NCBI GenBank assembly: GCA_024364735.1
Contig: JAGFNQ010008307.1
Span: forward strand, 248,001-312,000
Origin: Boesenbergia rotunda
Taxonomy: Eukaryota > Streptophyta > Magnoliopsida > Zingiberales > Zingiberaceae
Reading direction: 5' to 3'
DNA: 64,000 bases
How positions within the stretch are numbered: position 1 is the first letter of the stretch; each line of letters starts with the position of its first letter. The notes under the pieces are model-generated. The model ran no database searches. It saw only the letters and a program-made list of their open reading frames with translations, and was not told where the DNA came from. Below are positions 1-11,298 of the stretch, in pieces. The position numbers and the translations under genes are program-made.

Positions 1-3000
1 ATTCAACCTGTTTATTTGTTGGACTGCGACCCCATGAAAGCCGGATGTTTTGTCCACCCAATGACGTCCCACTTAGCATCTTCAAGGCTTCCTCAGCACT
101 AGTCCTGAGAAAAAAAATAAAGGCATAAAATACTACATAAAAAATTAATAAAAAATACCCTGTCTCACAAGATGAGTGATTCAATTATGAGTTCACCTGT
201 TAGCAAATTGAACAAAGCCGCAACGCTTGCCAACAGGTATTTTAACATACAGAATCTCTCCATATAGACCAAAAGTATGGCGCAATAGATCCTCTGTGAC
301 ATTTGGATCCAGCCCGCCAACAAATAACTGCAAATCAATTCATGCATTTCAGATTATTAAAACCTCATGAAAATTTAAACCAAGTACTTACAGTGCTATT
401 ATTTGGATCATTGTCAGACTCAGTATTCGGTGTAGCATGGTATGAAACTGCAAACAAAAACAAAACATTTCAATACAATGAATCTTAAATCATGAAGACA
501 AATATTTGAAAGCTAACCTACAATGAACCACAATTAAATGTGGACTACAAACACTTCAAGTATTGTCCATTCTCACAACTTACATATCACAAGTTATACG
601 AGGTTTGTAATTAAGGATTTTTCTGGGTTGTGCTTAATGAATGAGGATGGCACAACCTCTGAAGGTAGAAAATGGCATGGATAAAAGCCCACAGCACTAA
701 GCCCCTTCTATTTTCATCGAACATCCACAGATTAGTTGATGTCAATTAACCCATTAAATCTGGTCACATGATGCATTATCCAAATATGATAGTCTTAAAG
801 CAATCCGCTGACAAAAACCAGAAAGATTTGCAATTTGTACTAAATGTCTAATAAGAAATCACTATGGAAAATCCAGAAAAGTATTATTCCATCATTCACT
901 AGTTTAAAGCTATCGAAACAAAACACGATGAGGAGAACAAGATGTTGTGTTGGTTATAACCACTTAAATAACAGTAATGCAGTTGAATGATGAAATAATT
1001 CAGAAATAAGTCATATTCATGGTACACAGAATAAAGCAGGTAAGAGAACCTGCTAAACTAAAAACTAAGGCATTTAATAACAACTGTTGAATGTTCCAGA
1101 TCCAAAATAACTACCATTGAGCAACAGGAAGCTGCTTGATAACTCAACTTCAATGATAATAAATGAATGCATAGTTGCAAAAGGATACCAGCAACATTGA
1201 ATCAAATCACTTCCTTACTGGACGTTAGTTAACAACCAGAGGAAAGTTATTTGACAAGCTAAACTTGTCACCAATCATCAAGAAGATCAATTGCACTTAA
1301 AAATGATTTAAATATCTATTTTTTTTTAAAAAAAGAAGATAAATGATAAAGAAACATAAGGTACATTAATAGAATTATAACTTTCAAATAATAACTTTAC
1401 TAATATAAAAGAAAAGATCACAAAGAGACAGTAGAACAAGGACCACAGACCACTGGACCAAATTATAAATATTGGCACCTTAAAAAAAATATAACTACAT
1501 AGAATTGGTATTCATTCAGTAATAGACCGAAATCTAGTATGCTTCAGAAGAAAAAAAATGCATTGCAAAAAGATCAGAAACCCGATTCAAAAGGCTTGAT
1601 TTGCAAGATTATAACAATCATAAGTTCAACCAGCAGGTGCCAAATGCAAGAACAGAGGGAACTAAAATATAGAAACAAGCAGAAAATAAGGCATGATTAA
1701 AAAAATAATTTGCATTAGTTAAAAAAAAGCTAAAAGAACAAATTGTAGCAAATAATGCCACAAAAAAGGACTAACCAAATTACGACATAATCAAAACACT
1801 GACCTAACCAGGGCCACCACTATAGGTGATATGCATCTCAGTTGAAGTCAATTCCATGCCCTAAATGAAAGTAGTATGGAATCCTGCTTTGAGACAATAT
1901 GAATTTCTATAAGTGCTCTTCACTAAATACCATATTTAATGAGCCCAACTTACGAAAGGATAAGTGCTTGAAGAAAACAACTTGTACAAGAGAGCAATAA
2001 TGTCAAGATCAATCTTGGAAGTTATAATAGGTTGAATTTACTTGTCTTATCTCAACTAAGCATGAATCTGATATTAAAAAGTGCAACCATTCATTCAATA
2101 ATAATACAATGGGTAACTTTGGATTCAAAGGACAGGACACCTGCAAAATTAGATATCAAGCTGCGCAATACACACCAATTGAAGCAAAAGAACTAACAAT
2201 GAGTACAAACCATTTGTAGATAATTGTTGTTGGGTCCCCAGATTTTTCTTATTTGCAGCTGGACCAATTCTCATGGCCCTGGATGAACAGTAAACACCAT
2301 TCATTTCAGTCATAGCTCTTGTTTGCTCATTTGGATCACCAAACTTAACAAAGCCATAGCCTTTGGAATGCCCCGTCAATCTATCAGTGACAACTTTAGC
2401 ACCCTTCACAGATGTGTAGTGCTTCTTGAATGTCTCTTGTAAGAAATAATCAGTCACATCTGCAGCCAAATCCCCGACAAAAATTGTGTATTTTATGCCA
2501 TCCTTTCGTTTCTCACCTATTCCACATGTTGCCCAATTCAATCTGAAAATTTGTTCTGAGTTTGGCATCCCTTGACCATTATATGTTTGAAGAACTCGAT
2601 CTGCAGCTACACGAGTTACAAACTCAATAAAACCAAAACCTTCAGACTGCCCAGTATACCTATTGCGGATTAATTTAACAGAAACCACCTGCATCATTAG
2701 GAACATGAATAAGGAAATAATAAAAAACACATAGATAATAAAGTGTGGTATGCAGAAACCAGGACCATAGGATGCACCATTATATAAGGCATTAGGCATG
2801 GTTTAAAATCTCGTCCGTGCCGAGGTTTCGGTCTACCGTATAGTGATGTGCCAATATAGTTTTGTTATTTTTAAAATATAAAATATATTAACTAAAACTA
2901 AAAAAATTTAATCTAAATATTTAAAGATAAAAGATATAAAAAATAAAATTATATATATATATATATTAATGGAATAATTCTATTAGGCTTTCATTAAGCA

Positions 3001-4519
3001 TATTTAAATTATTTCAATCGTAGCTAGGAGTTGATTACAAGTAATCACGTCTAAGTGTATTAATAAAGCCTAAGTTAAAACCTCCGTTGTTCCTTGTTCC
3101 GTGACTACCGTAGGCAGGCGCAACCCGCGCGACGCGTCCGGACTCATTGCCAAGCTTGCACTATGCGTCCAAAGGCATCACCGGGTCCGTGTGATGTGTC
3201 CGGACGTGTCGCCGGGCCCGCGGACATGTCAGGTGCCATTCCATGGGTGGAACAAGATATTTCGCCCGTATCGGACAAAACGACTCGAAATTTTAATCCA
3301 TGATGTAGGGCTAAGGCACATGAAACAGAACAAAGATTACAAAAGAACATGATCAAAAGCATGATTATCATGAGCAATTACTGCCCTAACATCATATAAG
3401 AATACATACAACCTGACAAACCTTATGAATTTTCACTAAATTTTGGGCAGAGCTAAGTTGATAACAAAAGTAGGCAAATTGATAACTAGCCATTTAAATA
3501 AAATGAAATTTCTGATTATGACTATGCTCAATATAAGGTTCAGTATGTCAAAATAGTCCTACACAGAAACATAAACAGCCCTTTGATTCATGATGAAAAT
3601 TATGTTGGTATTTAATTTACATCTATGGTTTTAATTGTTGATGAACCATAGTATAAGGAAGTCAATACAATTTCAATGTCATCTAAAGTGACTAGTTGGA
3701 AACATATGGATCTCAAGGCAATTATTGATAGCTGTGTTTCTAAATACAAATTAGGGACTATAGAACTGATGATATAAGAAAATCCAACCCACAGAAAAAG
3801 ATAACTCAATAAACGATCATAAAGAACACCATATTAATTACGTTGCTATTCATTCCAAAATAATAATAAAAATAATAATAATCGAACAGTACAAAATTGA
3901 AAGCAAGACATTAGTTTCCAAGTGCAAACTTAGTAGTGCCTGGTAGAATGGTGAAAAAAAAAACATATTTCGAAACTAGTCACACAAACATTGTGAAATC
4001 AACCTAATTTGTAACCTGCTACCAGCACTCAGATTAGTAGCGAAGAAGAACAAAATCAGAGAAATCAAGTAGATAAAAGTGACAGCAGGAAGAAAGGAAA
4101 AGAGATGAGAAAGATACTTCTCCGGTATGAACAAAGCAACTGTAGATGTAGCTCTCGTCCATCCAGGACTGCAAGTCACCCATCCAAAGCGTGCGTATCT
4201 CATCAGCCGACGCAGACGGCGGAGACAAAGCCTGGGCCGGTGGAGGAGCTGGCGCCGCCTGGTACTGCATCTGGGTAGGCGGAAACGGAGCCGGGGGCTG
4301 GTACTGCGGCTGAGGCACAGGCTGGGGGACAGGTGGAGGAACCTGGGACGGCTGCTGGTTCCACATGGGCGGCGCAGGGCCAGTCTGGTAATACTGTGCT
4401 TGGGGAGGCGGCGGAGGCGGCATCATCCTCCACGGCTGGGGAAGCTGCTGCTGCTGCTGTTCCATGGGGGCCGGTGCCATGGGAGGGGGCTGAACCATAG
4501 CACCAGCCGGCTGCATCAT
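1..4519 (-). CDS. RBP45: RBP45/47-type RNA-binding protein (three RRMs), 3' end outside window
   Basis: Nuclear poly(A)/U-rich RNA-binding protein of the plant RBP45/RBP47/UBP1 group. Five exons are visible: 4519-4118, 2688-2211, 447-392, 327-197 and 104 to beyond the left edge; all junctions are GT-AG and phases agree. Residues 1-105 are rich in Met, Pro and Gln, with a QQQQQ run, as in RBP45. RRM1 starts at residue 111 (RNP2 LWMGDL) and continues in exon 2 (RNP1 GFGFIEF). RRM2 is entirely in exon 2 (IFVGDL, GYGFVKF). RRM3 is split over exons 4 and 5 (LFVGGL, CGFVQF, then the IRLSWGRS end). The third exon is a 56-nt linker rich in Asp, Asn and Ser. The start is the first Met of the open frame, just after a G/C-rich 5' leader. 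Intron 1 holds a ~0.5-kb inverted-repeat element. The family assignment is secure; the exact paralogue is not. Confidence 0.93.
2797..3302. mobile_element. TIR element in RBP45 intron 1
   Basis: A ~506-bp insert with imperfect ~17-bp terminal inverted repeats (CATGGTTTAAAATCTCG at the left; the right end reads the complement with two mismatches). The right third is much more GC-rich than the surrounding intron, and the left part is AT-rich. A partial relative starts at 26,241 (GGTTTAAAATCT) in an eEF1B-gamma intron. No clear target duplication was found, so the superfamily is open. Confidence 0.5.
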
Positions 4520-4691
4520 CTTTGCTCAGCGGAAAGGATCAACGATCGCTAAATCGGGCGACGAAATCGGGCGCGGGCGCAGGAGTGTACACGTCGGAAT
4601 GCAACAGAGATCTGGAGGTGACGAGCGGGGTAAGGATGGGTCGAGAAGAACCCTAGAGGGCAAATTTTTATATTTACGGGAAAATGCATAA

Positions 4692-5087
4692 CACCCCGTT
4701 TGGAAAGTTTTAAAGCAATGGAATTAATTGAATTCAATCAAAATTGAATTCCAACGAGAATTGAATTCAATTATTATGTTTAGAATGAGTCGGTAAACTT
4801 TATTTGGAATGAGTCTAAAACTAAATAAATTTGATTATTTTTACTATTTTACCTTTCATTGATAGGTTAAAATCAAACATTATATTTATGTGAGGTTATT
4901 TTAGTATTTTCATTTGTTGGAATTCAATTCCCACACCAAATCATACCTATTTGGGATGAATTGAATTCTTAGTTTTGTTGGATTTCAATTCCATGAGAAT
5001 TTAATTCCTTCACTTAAGTTACTTCAAATATGAAATTCAATTCAATTCCTAGATGGAATTGAATTCCATGAGTTTCCAAATAGGGTG
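4692..5087. mobile_element. Tourist-like (PIF/Harbinger) MITE
   Basis: A 396-bp element flanked by the trinucleotide TAA on both sides (4689-4691, 5088-5090). The ends are inverted: CACCCCGTTTGGAAA at the left and CACCCTATTTGGAAA read from the right. The interior is full of GAATTC/AATTCAATT palindromic runs. A 3-bp TAA duplication is typical of PIF/Harbinger MITEs. It lies about 170 bp upstream of the RBP45 start. Confidence 0.8.
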
Positions 5088-5272
5088 TAAATCAGGCAAC
5101 TTACCTTATCCTCATCCCTGCCAACTAACCAAGTCTTGTACCGTCCTTGTGATACGATAGGTCTGAAATATTGAATTTCGGCTGGCGATTGTATTTCGGC
5201 ATTTTACCTAAGGGGATTGTATTTCGGCTTTTTACCTAAGAACGCATAACGTGTGTGTGTGTGGGGGGGGGG

Positions 5273-6016
5273 TGTTAAATACCCTGTGGTTGAACACGGG
5301 AACTGAAAAAGCTATGTGGCAAGATCTATCGAGGCTGGACGACTCTCTTTACGTGGTACCCGAGGCCCCCTCGGGAAGGTGGGTTCCCGAGAACACCACG
5401 AGCAAGCATACTCTGGAGACCGACCCGGGAAGACGCACGCCCGAGATCACCTCGGGAAGTCAGGTCCCCGAGATCACCTCGGGAGGGTAAGCGCCCAAGC
5501 CCCCGGGCCAAAAGACCCCGAGATCACCTCGGGGGTAGCGGAGCACGAGGAGCACTTGACCTCAAGTAACGGTTCCTCTTTCTTCGGATTTATGGATAAT
5601 CATCACCTATAATCACGGGATGATCATGACCCGTAATACACGACCATTAACGTCTTCATTATCGCAATGGTCCAAATTTCATGGCGGTGACGACCGTTAT
5701 AAGGGTTATCCAGTAACCGAAGATCGAGGGGACGTGACGAAGATCGTGGAGACACGTATGACTGCCGCCTCAGGTATAAAAGGTACTCCAACCCCTCCGG
5801 TAAAAGGGGGACACACTCTCTAACTTAAGCATCTTCTCCTTACTTTCTTCCATCTCCTATACTGAGGCACTGACTTGAGCATCGGAGTGGGCTCCGCCGG
5901 AGAACCTCCGACGTGCTCCCATTAACGCTCGTGTTAATCTCGCAGGGTGAGAGTTCTTCCTCTAGCGTCAGCATCCGCGTGGGCTGAACCCTGGTGACTG
6001 ACCGTCGACGTCGATT

Positions 6017-6020
<4 letters not shown>
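5273..6020 (+). mobile_element. Gypsy-type solo LTR, 3' end eroded
   Basis: It begins TGTTAAAT after a GT/G run. It has a TATA box (TATAAA 5775-5780) and the downstream leader typical of plant Ty3/Gypsy LTRs (ACTTGAGCATCGGAGTGG, then CTCCGCCGGAGAACCTCC). The U3-like part carries three copies of the palindrome CCCGAGATCACCTCGGG near 5440, 5467 and 5517. No primer-binding site or coding region follows; the segment ends in an (AT)n run. The class comes from recalled LTR motifs, so confidence is moderate. Confidence 0.55.

Positions 6021-6070
<50 letters not shown>
6021..6070. repeat. (AT)25 microsatellite
   Basis: A 50-bp pure AT dinucleotide run directly after the LTR-like segment. Confidence 0.95.
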
Positions 6071-6074
<4 letters not shown>

Positions 6075-6290
6075 CTGATACACTCAGTGAAAAAACTCAA
6101 TCAGTGAATGACGTGACATTTTACATGCACACGTCCAATTATCGCTCGGACACCATCGACAGCCTCCGACCGTCGTCCCGAATCAAACTATACCCTAGGG
6201 CATAGTGAATCCGTCGAGGATCGCTACATATAAAGTGTCACGTCATTTACTGAACTTTTCCTTAAAATTTTTTATTTAGCATATCATTTT
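6071..6290. mobile_element. MULE-type MITE family copy (degenerate)
   Basis: It shares with the better copies at 45,090, 60,020 and 60,780 the CTGATACACTCAGTGAA-like end, the AATGACGTGAC motif in inverted positions, and the core AAACTATACCCTAGGG followed by a GTCG-GGATCGC-like block. The left end abuts the (AT)n run and no target duplication is readable. Confidence 0.5.
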
Positions 6291-7338
6291 AATTATTTTT
6301 TTCTCATTATATTATTCTGACAAAATTAATTTTTTTCTTTTTCTTTATCATTTTTTTTCTCTTCTCCCTCCCTTCTTTTTTACATGCATGCATACATAAT
6401 GTGGTCCCACGATATTTAGAGTTTAAATGAATTTTAGGCTTGACATGAACCTTGAGCCTAATATGGATATGACCTATTCATGTCAGGTCCAACGTGGACC
6501 TAAGAGCTCATGAAGATGACTTCAAAACATAAAAGTTGTACGTGAATGTAAGCTACGAAATGGTATCTAAAGACCCTATCTGAATTACTTTGATCGAGAG
6601 AAGGCAACGCTGATGGTTAGGTGATCTCCTTTTTTTAAAACTTCGATCACTTGAACAAGTTGAAAATTTGTAATATCTTTTGCGCTTTTCTTTTGATTAT
6701 CGATTGGATTATAAGAAAAGAAAGTGACCATTTTGTATTATGAATGTAAACAATAAATAAATTTATTCTGAAAAATAAAACTATTATATATATATCAAAA
6801 GATCACACTTAATTATGTACTTTCTCATTTTACCGCTATGATAAAACTAACCCTTTTTTTTTCTCTTTTTCTCTGTCAATTTTTTACTCTCTTCTTTTCT
6901 CCTCTCTTTCTCTTCTTTTTTTGCATGCATGCATGCATACATGACTTAGGTCCCACGATATTTAGAGTTTAGATGAGTTTTAGGCTTGATATGAACCTTG
7001 AGCTTAATATGGATATGACACATTCATATCAGGCCCAATGTGGACCTAAGAGCTTACGAAGATGATTTCAGAGGGTAAAAGTTGTATACGAATATAGGTT
7101 ACGAAATGATATCTAAAGACCCTATCTGGATTACTTTGGTCGAGAGAAGGCAACACGATATGATGGTTAGGCAATCTTCTTTTTTCTAAAACTTTACATG
7201 AACAAGTTAAAATTTTGTAACATCTTTTGCACTTTTGTTTTGGATTATCGATTGGATTATAAGAAAAAAAAGGTGACCAATTTATTATTGTATTATAAAT
7301 GTAAACTACAAATAAATTTATTCTTGAAAATAGAACCA
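6270..7338. repeat. ~530-bp tandem duplication (two units)
   Basis: Unit 1 (about 6270-6790) and unit 2 (about 6795-7338) align over their whole length. Both have a T/C-rich tract, GCATGCATACAT, TCCCACGATATTTAGAGTTT, then a long block with GACCCTATCTG, and end near AAATAAATTTATTCT. Divergence looks like roughly 10-15 percent by eye. No coding potential. Confidence 0.75.
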
Positions 7339-7599
7339 TTGTGACAAATTGTTACTTACTCTTGCAAGATAGACCTCAAAGTAATCTGTCACTTTTTCAT
7401 CAAATATAACAAGCTCACCTCAAGAAAATTGCATCGTTAACTCGTAGCAATTCTTTTGTCAAGCTAATGGACATTAATAAACGAACTCACACGTAGAAGA
7501 AAGCTAGAAAGAGAGAGACTTTAGGGTCAATCACCAAAAGTGGTATCTAGAGCTCATGAAAACTATATTAGACCAATGTTGGCCCTAATATAGATGTAT

Positions 7600-7710
7600 A
7601 TCAGGCCTAATGTGGGTCTGATATGCATCCATATTAGGTTCACGTTAGGCCTGATACGATTTCATATCATGTCCATGTTAGGTCTGATATGATTTCATAT
7701 CATGCCAACA
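7600..7710. repeat. 33-bp minisatellite, about 3 units
   Basis: Three consecutive 33-bp units built on GGTCTGATATGATTTCATAT, with partial extra copies to the left (near 7560) and a related palindrome at about 8775-8815. The units contain nested ATATCA/TGATAT palindromes. Confidence 0.7.
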
Positions 7711-7855
7711 TGACTTTTTTTTGATTATTTTTTATTTCAATTTAACACATCCCAAGAATTTGAAATAAACAATAAATAATATATTTGAACTCTTTATAAT
7801 CTCATAAATTCATAGGAACTAAAACGGTACAATAGGCACGGGCGGAGCTAATTAA

Positions 7856-7887
7856 GGCCCAGTGTGGGCAGCTGCCCACACTGGGCC
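7856..7887. repeat. 32-bp perfect palindrome
   Basis: The half-site GGCCCAGTGTGGGCAG is followed at once by its exact complement; it lies 19 bp inside the left end of the hAT element. Confidence 0.95.
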
Positions 7888-8369
7888 CAACAACAAAGGT
7901 TTAGTAGTAATAAAAAATTAAAAAAAAAGAAACGTTGAACACGGTAACAAATTAAAAAAGTAAAAAAATAAAAAATTGGAAACGATGTTAATGAGTCATT
8001 ATATGCAGAATTAAAAAAAGAAAAAAATAAAAAATTTGAAACGTTCAGATTAAAAAATAAAAAAGAAACATTAAAGCTTTGTTTTCGTCCGTGAGACCGT
8101 GACTCAACGCCGCGCTCGCCGACTCGTCGAAGACGGTAGATGGCACTCATTGCCTCGCCGCCCCGACACAGCGACACTCCGTGGGAGTCAAAATTTTCTA
8201 ATCTTTATACTTAATACTCTACAAGATTGCATAAAAGTGAAACAGCTCAAGGTAACCACCTAACCCTAATTTCTAAATCCCTATTTATTTTTTCCTGTCA
8301 ATTAATTTAGTTTACATGTGATTCATGATTTTTTTTATTTATTTTTATTAGGAAATCATTTTATCGTCA

Positions 8370-8549
8370 ATGCATAGATTTTTTAAAAGAAAATATTTAG
8401 AATTAGATAAACAAAATATTGAAGAGGACCAAGATGTTAGAGTTGAAGAATTTGATTTTTCACAATTACTGGCATATCCTGGACTAAGAATTCTAATTTG
8501 TGATTATAATGCTAATATTAGGGATCAAGTTCGAAGGATAGCACACTGA
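8370..8549 (+). pseudogene. hAT transposase N-terminal fragment (TTF-type zinc finger region)
   Basis: A 59-codon open frame starting MHRFFKRK and ending in RDQVRRIAH then a stop. The order of a basic FFKRK start, a PGLR motif and DYNANIRDQVRR is the N-terminal signature of plant hAT transposases that carry a TTF-type zinc finger (often annotated zinc finger MYM-type 1-like). The finger itself, the catalytic domain and the dimerisation domain are missing, since the element ends 42 bp later. It therefore cannot encode an active transposase. Recognition is from memory of the family. Confidence 0.7.
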
Positions 8550-8999
8550 ATTAATTGCCTACACTGAATTAATATTCTAACTCCGCCCCTGACAATAGGA
8601 GTTCTCTAGGTTTATCAGTGGGTTTCAACCAAAACCCACTAATAGACCTAGAGAGCTCTGATTGTACTTGTTTCAGTATTTATAGATTTGTTAGATAGTA
8701 AAGAGTTCAAATATATTATCTATTGTTTATTTCGGCTTGTTAAATTAAAATAAGAAAAAATTGACAAAAAAACTATGTTGGACCTGATATAATTCCATAT
8801 TAGGTCCAACGTGGTTTTTTAAAATTTTTTCTTATTTCAATTTAACATTTTCGGAGAAGTTGAAATAAATAATAGATAATATATTTGAACTCTTTACAAT
8901 CTTAGAAATCCACAAGAACCAAAATGAGTGCAATCGGAGCTCTCTAGGTCTATCTGTGAGTTTCGATTTATACATGTCCGATCAGACTCATTTTATATC

Positions 9000-10076
9000 T
9001 CGTGGAGTTTTGACGCTACGAGTCTAATGGTATCCTCCATTGTGTATTTCTCTGGAGATATTAAACTATATTGGAAAGAAACAATTCTAAATTTAATTTT
9101 ATGTCTGTCTGATATGAATATTCATATCAGGTTTATGAATGTTTTTGTTTGTAGCGGCGGGGTATCCTCTATTGTATATTTCGATTTCTCTGAAGTTGAT
9201 AAACTATAATATTTTTATTTGTAGCGGCGACGGTGTGGGGGTGGGGGAAGAGAAGGAAACAATGGAGAGAGAGAAATGAGAAAAAAATCAAATTTAATAG
9301 GAAAATTAAAATAGAAAGAACATATAATTATATATTATTTGATAAATATAAAAATAATATACGTTTTTTTGGTCGATTAGAAAATTTACATGTGTCTTGA
9401 GAAATTGCCGATTGTATTTTTAGTGAAAAGGGCCAGACCGTAAAAGTAAGGTGTTGGTCTCGAGGGCGGACCTATGGTCCTAATCTTGATTCATCCTGAC
9501 TATAAAAATGGCCGGTCGAAACGATTGTCTATTTTTCTTTAGGGTTTCGTGCTCTCAATTATATTTGGTTCGGTGTCGGCCCCGCTAATAATTAAATTTA
9601 ATTTAATTAATTTAAATCGAATTTTTTAGGTCTGTTCATGTGAAAACTAAATCTACAGTAACCTAGAATAATAAATTCGATCGATATAATCACATGTAAA
9701 TTTTAATATGGACTAGATTGATTGAAATTTAGGACAAAGATTCTATCCGCTAAGGCGCGGCAGCTATGCGCGCGTCGGCACAGAAGCCTGATGTACCGCA
9801 TAGTAGTTTGTAGCCAAGCGGGCCTATTAGTGATGGCCTGGATAAGCCCAATTAGCCTTATTTATATTAAAATAATTAAAGAGAGAATGTGGTGTCCAAA
9901 TTAATGGTAGATACTTATTCGACAGATAGTCGTACTTGACGACTACACAAAAAAAAAAAAAGGAAAAAATGCAGATTCAGAAAAGATGCAGTACAAAATC
10001 TTTTAGCACTGGTACAATCTGAACGTTACTGAAAGGCAAGCGAGTGCTTCTTCAAGCTGCAGCAGCATTTGGCTCC
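9000..10076. other. Intergenic, no gene seen
   Basis: An AT-rich stretch with a partly repeated GTAGCGGCG/TATCCTC-TTGTATATTTC motif near 9010-9230, an A run at 9947-9961 and no supported ORF. Confidence 0.6.
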
Positions 10077-10352
10077 TCAGTGGGTGACAAGAACAGGCTT
10101 CAAATGCTTCAAGATCTGGTAGCACAGGAAATGCCTAGTTTTGGCTATGGCAACTCTCAGCCTTCTCAGTCTCACCCCAATCTTTCTCTTCATTCTGAAC
10201 GCCCTCATCCTCGAAGAGTATGATCTCCTCTGCTGTGTCGCAGCATCCTCCAATATCTTGTGTATCAGAAACCTCGCTTTCAGGCGCTCAATTTCTTCAG
10301 GGTCCTCCTTGTCGAGTTTCGCGTAAGGAAAATGAGTCCTCAAGATACCCAT
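10077..10352 (-). CDS. Small basic conserved plant protein, function unknown
   Basis: A 91-residue intronless frame starting MGILRTHFPYAKLDKEDPEE. The first 40 residues are acidic to neutral (KEDPEEIERLKARFLIHKILE, amphipathic and probably helical). The rest is strongly basic (RMKRKIGVRLRRLRVAIAKTR). The start fits: the frame opens about 45 bp below a TTATATATGG TATA-like box read on the minus strand near 10,395. I recall similar ~100-residue plant proteins with an F-x-K-x-DKED start and a basic RLRRLR tail, but no established function. No signal peptide or membrane span. The gene lies 0.5 kb downstream of the MGNC-type small protein gene on the same strand. Confidence 0.7.
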   Translation of the reverse strand: MGILRTHFPYAKLDKEDPEEIERLKARFLIHKILEDAATQQRRSYSSRMRAFRMKRKIGVRLRRLRVAIAKTRHFLCYQILKHLKPVLVTH

Positions 10353-10845
10353 CGATGAGAATTCTGAATGGAGAACAGACTCATGAAACTAGCCATATAT
10401 AAAGAGAAAGAGAAGCGATCACCCAACCAAGACTAAATTATTAAAGACGTATATTATGCAACGGGAGTGATCAGTGATGCAATTGTCAAAAAGAAGAAAA
10501 AAAAGGGATTAGATGGGCCACATATGCAATCATGTTATTTTGTAGTTTACATGAAGTCAACGACAATGAATAACTATAATTGTAGAACAGCACTTGTTGA
10601 AATATGCCTTCACTGAAGATTCACTAAGTGGGATAAAGTATTGATTCGTGAAGCAATCATCTGAAGAAGTTGGCAGAAGTACTGATGCTAGCTGTGATGG
10701 AAGCATTCATGCGTTTGAAAAGGATTTACAGAGCAAACTGTGCAATATGGGCAGATAAGCACTGAAAATGGATGAAAGACTAAAGCTAAAACTGGACAAA
10801 TGGAAGAACAAAAGAACACGATCTCATTCCACTGCGTCATCATCT

Positions 10846-11181
10846 TCAGGATGCTAACTCTGCTACTTCCGGTATGGTGCGTAGCTTCGGCCTCCAATGC
10901 CTCTCCTGCTCTTCTTCCAGTCTCCTCGGCTCGCCGACGAGGCTGCTGAGGACTCGGAGCAGAGGCATCCCCTGCGCGTCCACCTGCCGGAGAAGATCCT
11001 CCAGCTGTTTCTTGCTGATCCTGATCCTGATCTCCGTTGAGCCGTCGACCTTCTTCGTCGTATTCCTTGTTGCGGCCTCATCCTGCTCTTGGAGCTTCGC
11101 CGGGAGTTTGCTCTCGGTGAATCCCCAGTCATCGTCGTCGACCCATGTCACCGGCTCCTGCAGGACGATACAGTTGCCCAT
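10846..11181 (-). CDS. Small MGNC-type (predicted N-acylated) plant protein
   Basis: A 111-residue intronless frame starting MGNCIVLQEP. Gly2 and Cys4 form a classic N-myristoylation plus palmitoylation signal, so membrane anchoring is inferred. Next comes VTWVDDDDWGF, an acidic/aromatic segment, then the conserved block EIRIRISKKQLEDLLRQVD (about residues 50-68) that marks a family of small plant proteins of unknown function, sometimes described as stress-responsive. The C-terminus is charged (EEEQERHWRPKLRTIPE). Length is normal for the family. A TATA box (TATAAAT, 11,305-11,299 on the minus strand) sits about 120 bp above the start codon, which supports this start. Confidence 0.8.
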   Translation of the reverse strand: MGNCIVLQEPVTWVDDDDWGFTESKLPAKLQEQDEAATRNTTKKVDGSTEIRIRISKKQLEDLLRQVDAQGMPLLRVLSSLVGEPRRLEEEQERHWRPKLRTIPEVAELAS

Positions 11182-11298
11182 CTCGGGGTCTTAGAATCGG
11201 TGATCTCTTTCGATTCTATTTCTACTTTTTTTTTCTTGAATTGAATTGAATTGAATGGAATTGTTGGTTGAAGGGATAAGAACAATAGAGCAGGGTGG

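Larger units (their letters stand above)
7837..8591 (+). mobile_element. Non-autonomous hAT element with 8-bp TSD
   Basis: Perfect 8-bp target duplication ACAATAGG at 7829-7836 and 8592-8599. Terminal inverted repeats are CACGGGCGGAG (left) and CAGGGGCGGAG (right, read inward). At 755 bp it is too short to be autonomous. It contains a 32-bp perfect palindrome (7856-7887) near the left end and a fragment of a transposase N-terminus (8370-8549). Confidence 0.9.
7720..9000. repeat. Inverted/direct repeat triplet around the hAT insertion
   Basis: A ~170-bp module ending in CTCTAGGTTTATC is present at 7720-7836 plus 8600-8637 (forward, split by the hAT element), at about 8640-8820 (inverted) and at about 8820-8990 (forward again). 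Arms share TATTTGAACTCTTTA and TTTCAATTTAACA. Without the hAT insert the first two modules would form a hairpin. Confidence 0.7.

Noticed and set aside
3094..3352. Overlapping frames in all directions in RBP45 intron 1
   Set aside because: GC-rich part of a transposable element, no domain and no splice logic.
4127..4552. 141-codon plus-strand frame over RBP45 exon 1
   Set aside because: It is the complement of the Pro/Gln-rich coding exon; arginine-rich composition is a strand artefact.
5840..6100. Frame with a long Tyr-Ile repeat
   Set aside because: Translation of the (AT)n microsatellite; the same applies to frames at 51,794-52,105.
7600..7710. CRISPR-like array
   Set aside because: Units are contiguous 33-bp tandem repeats with no unique spacers, in a plant genome.
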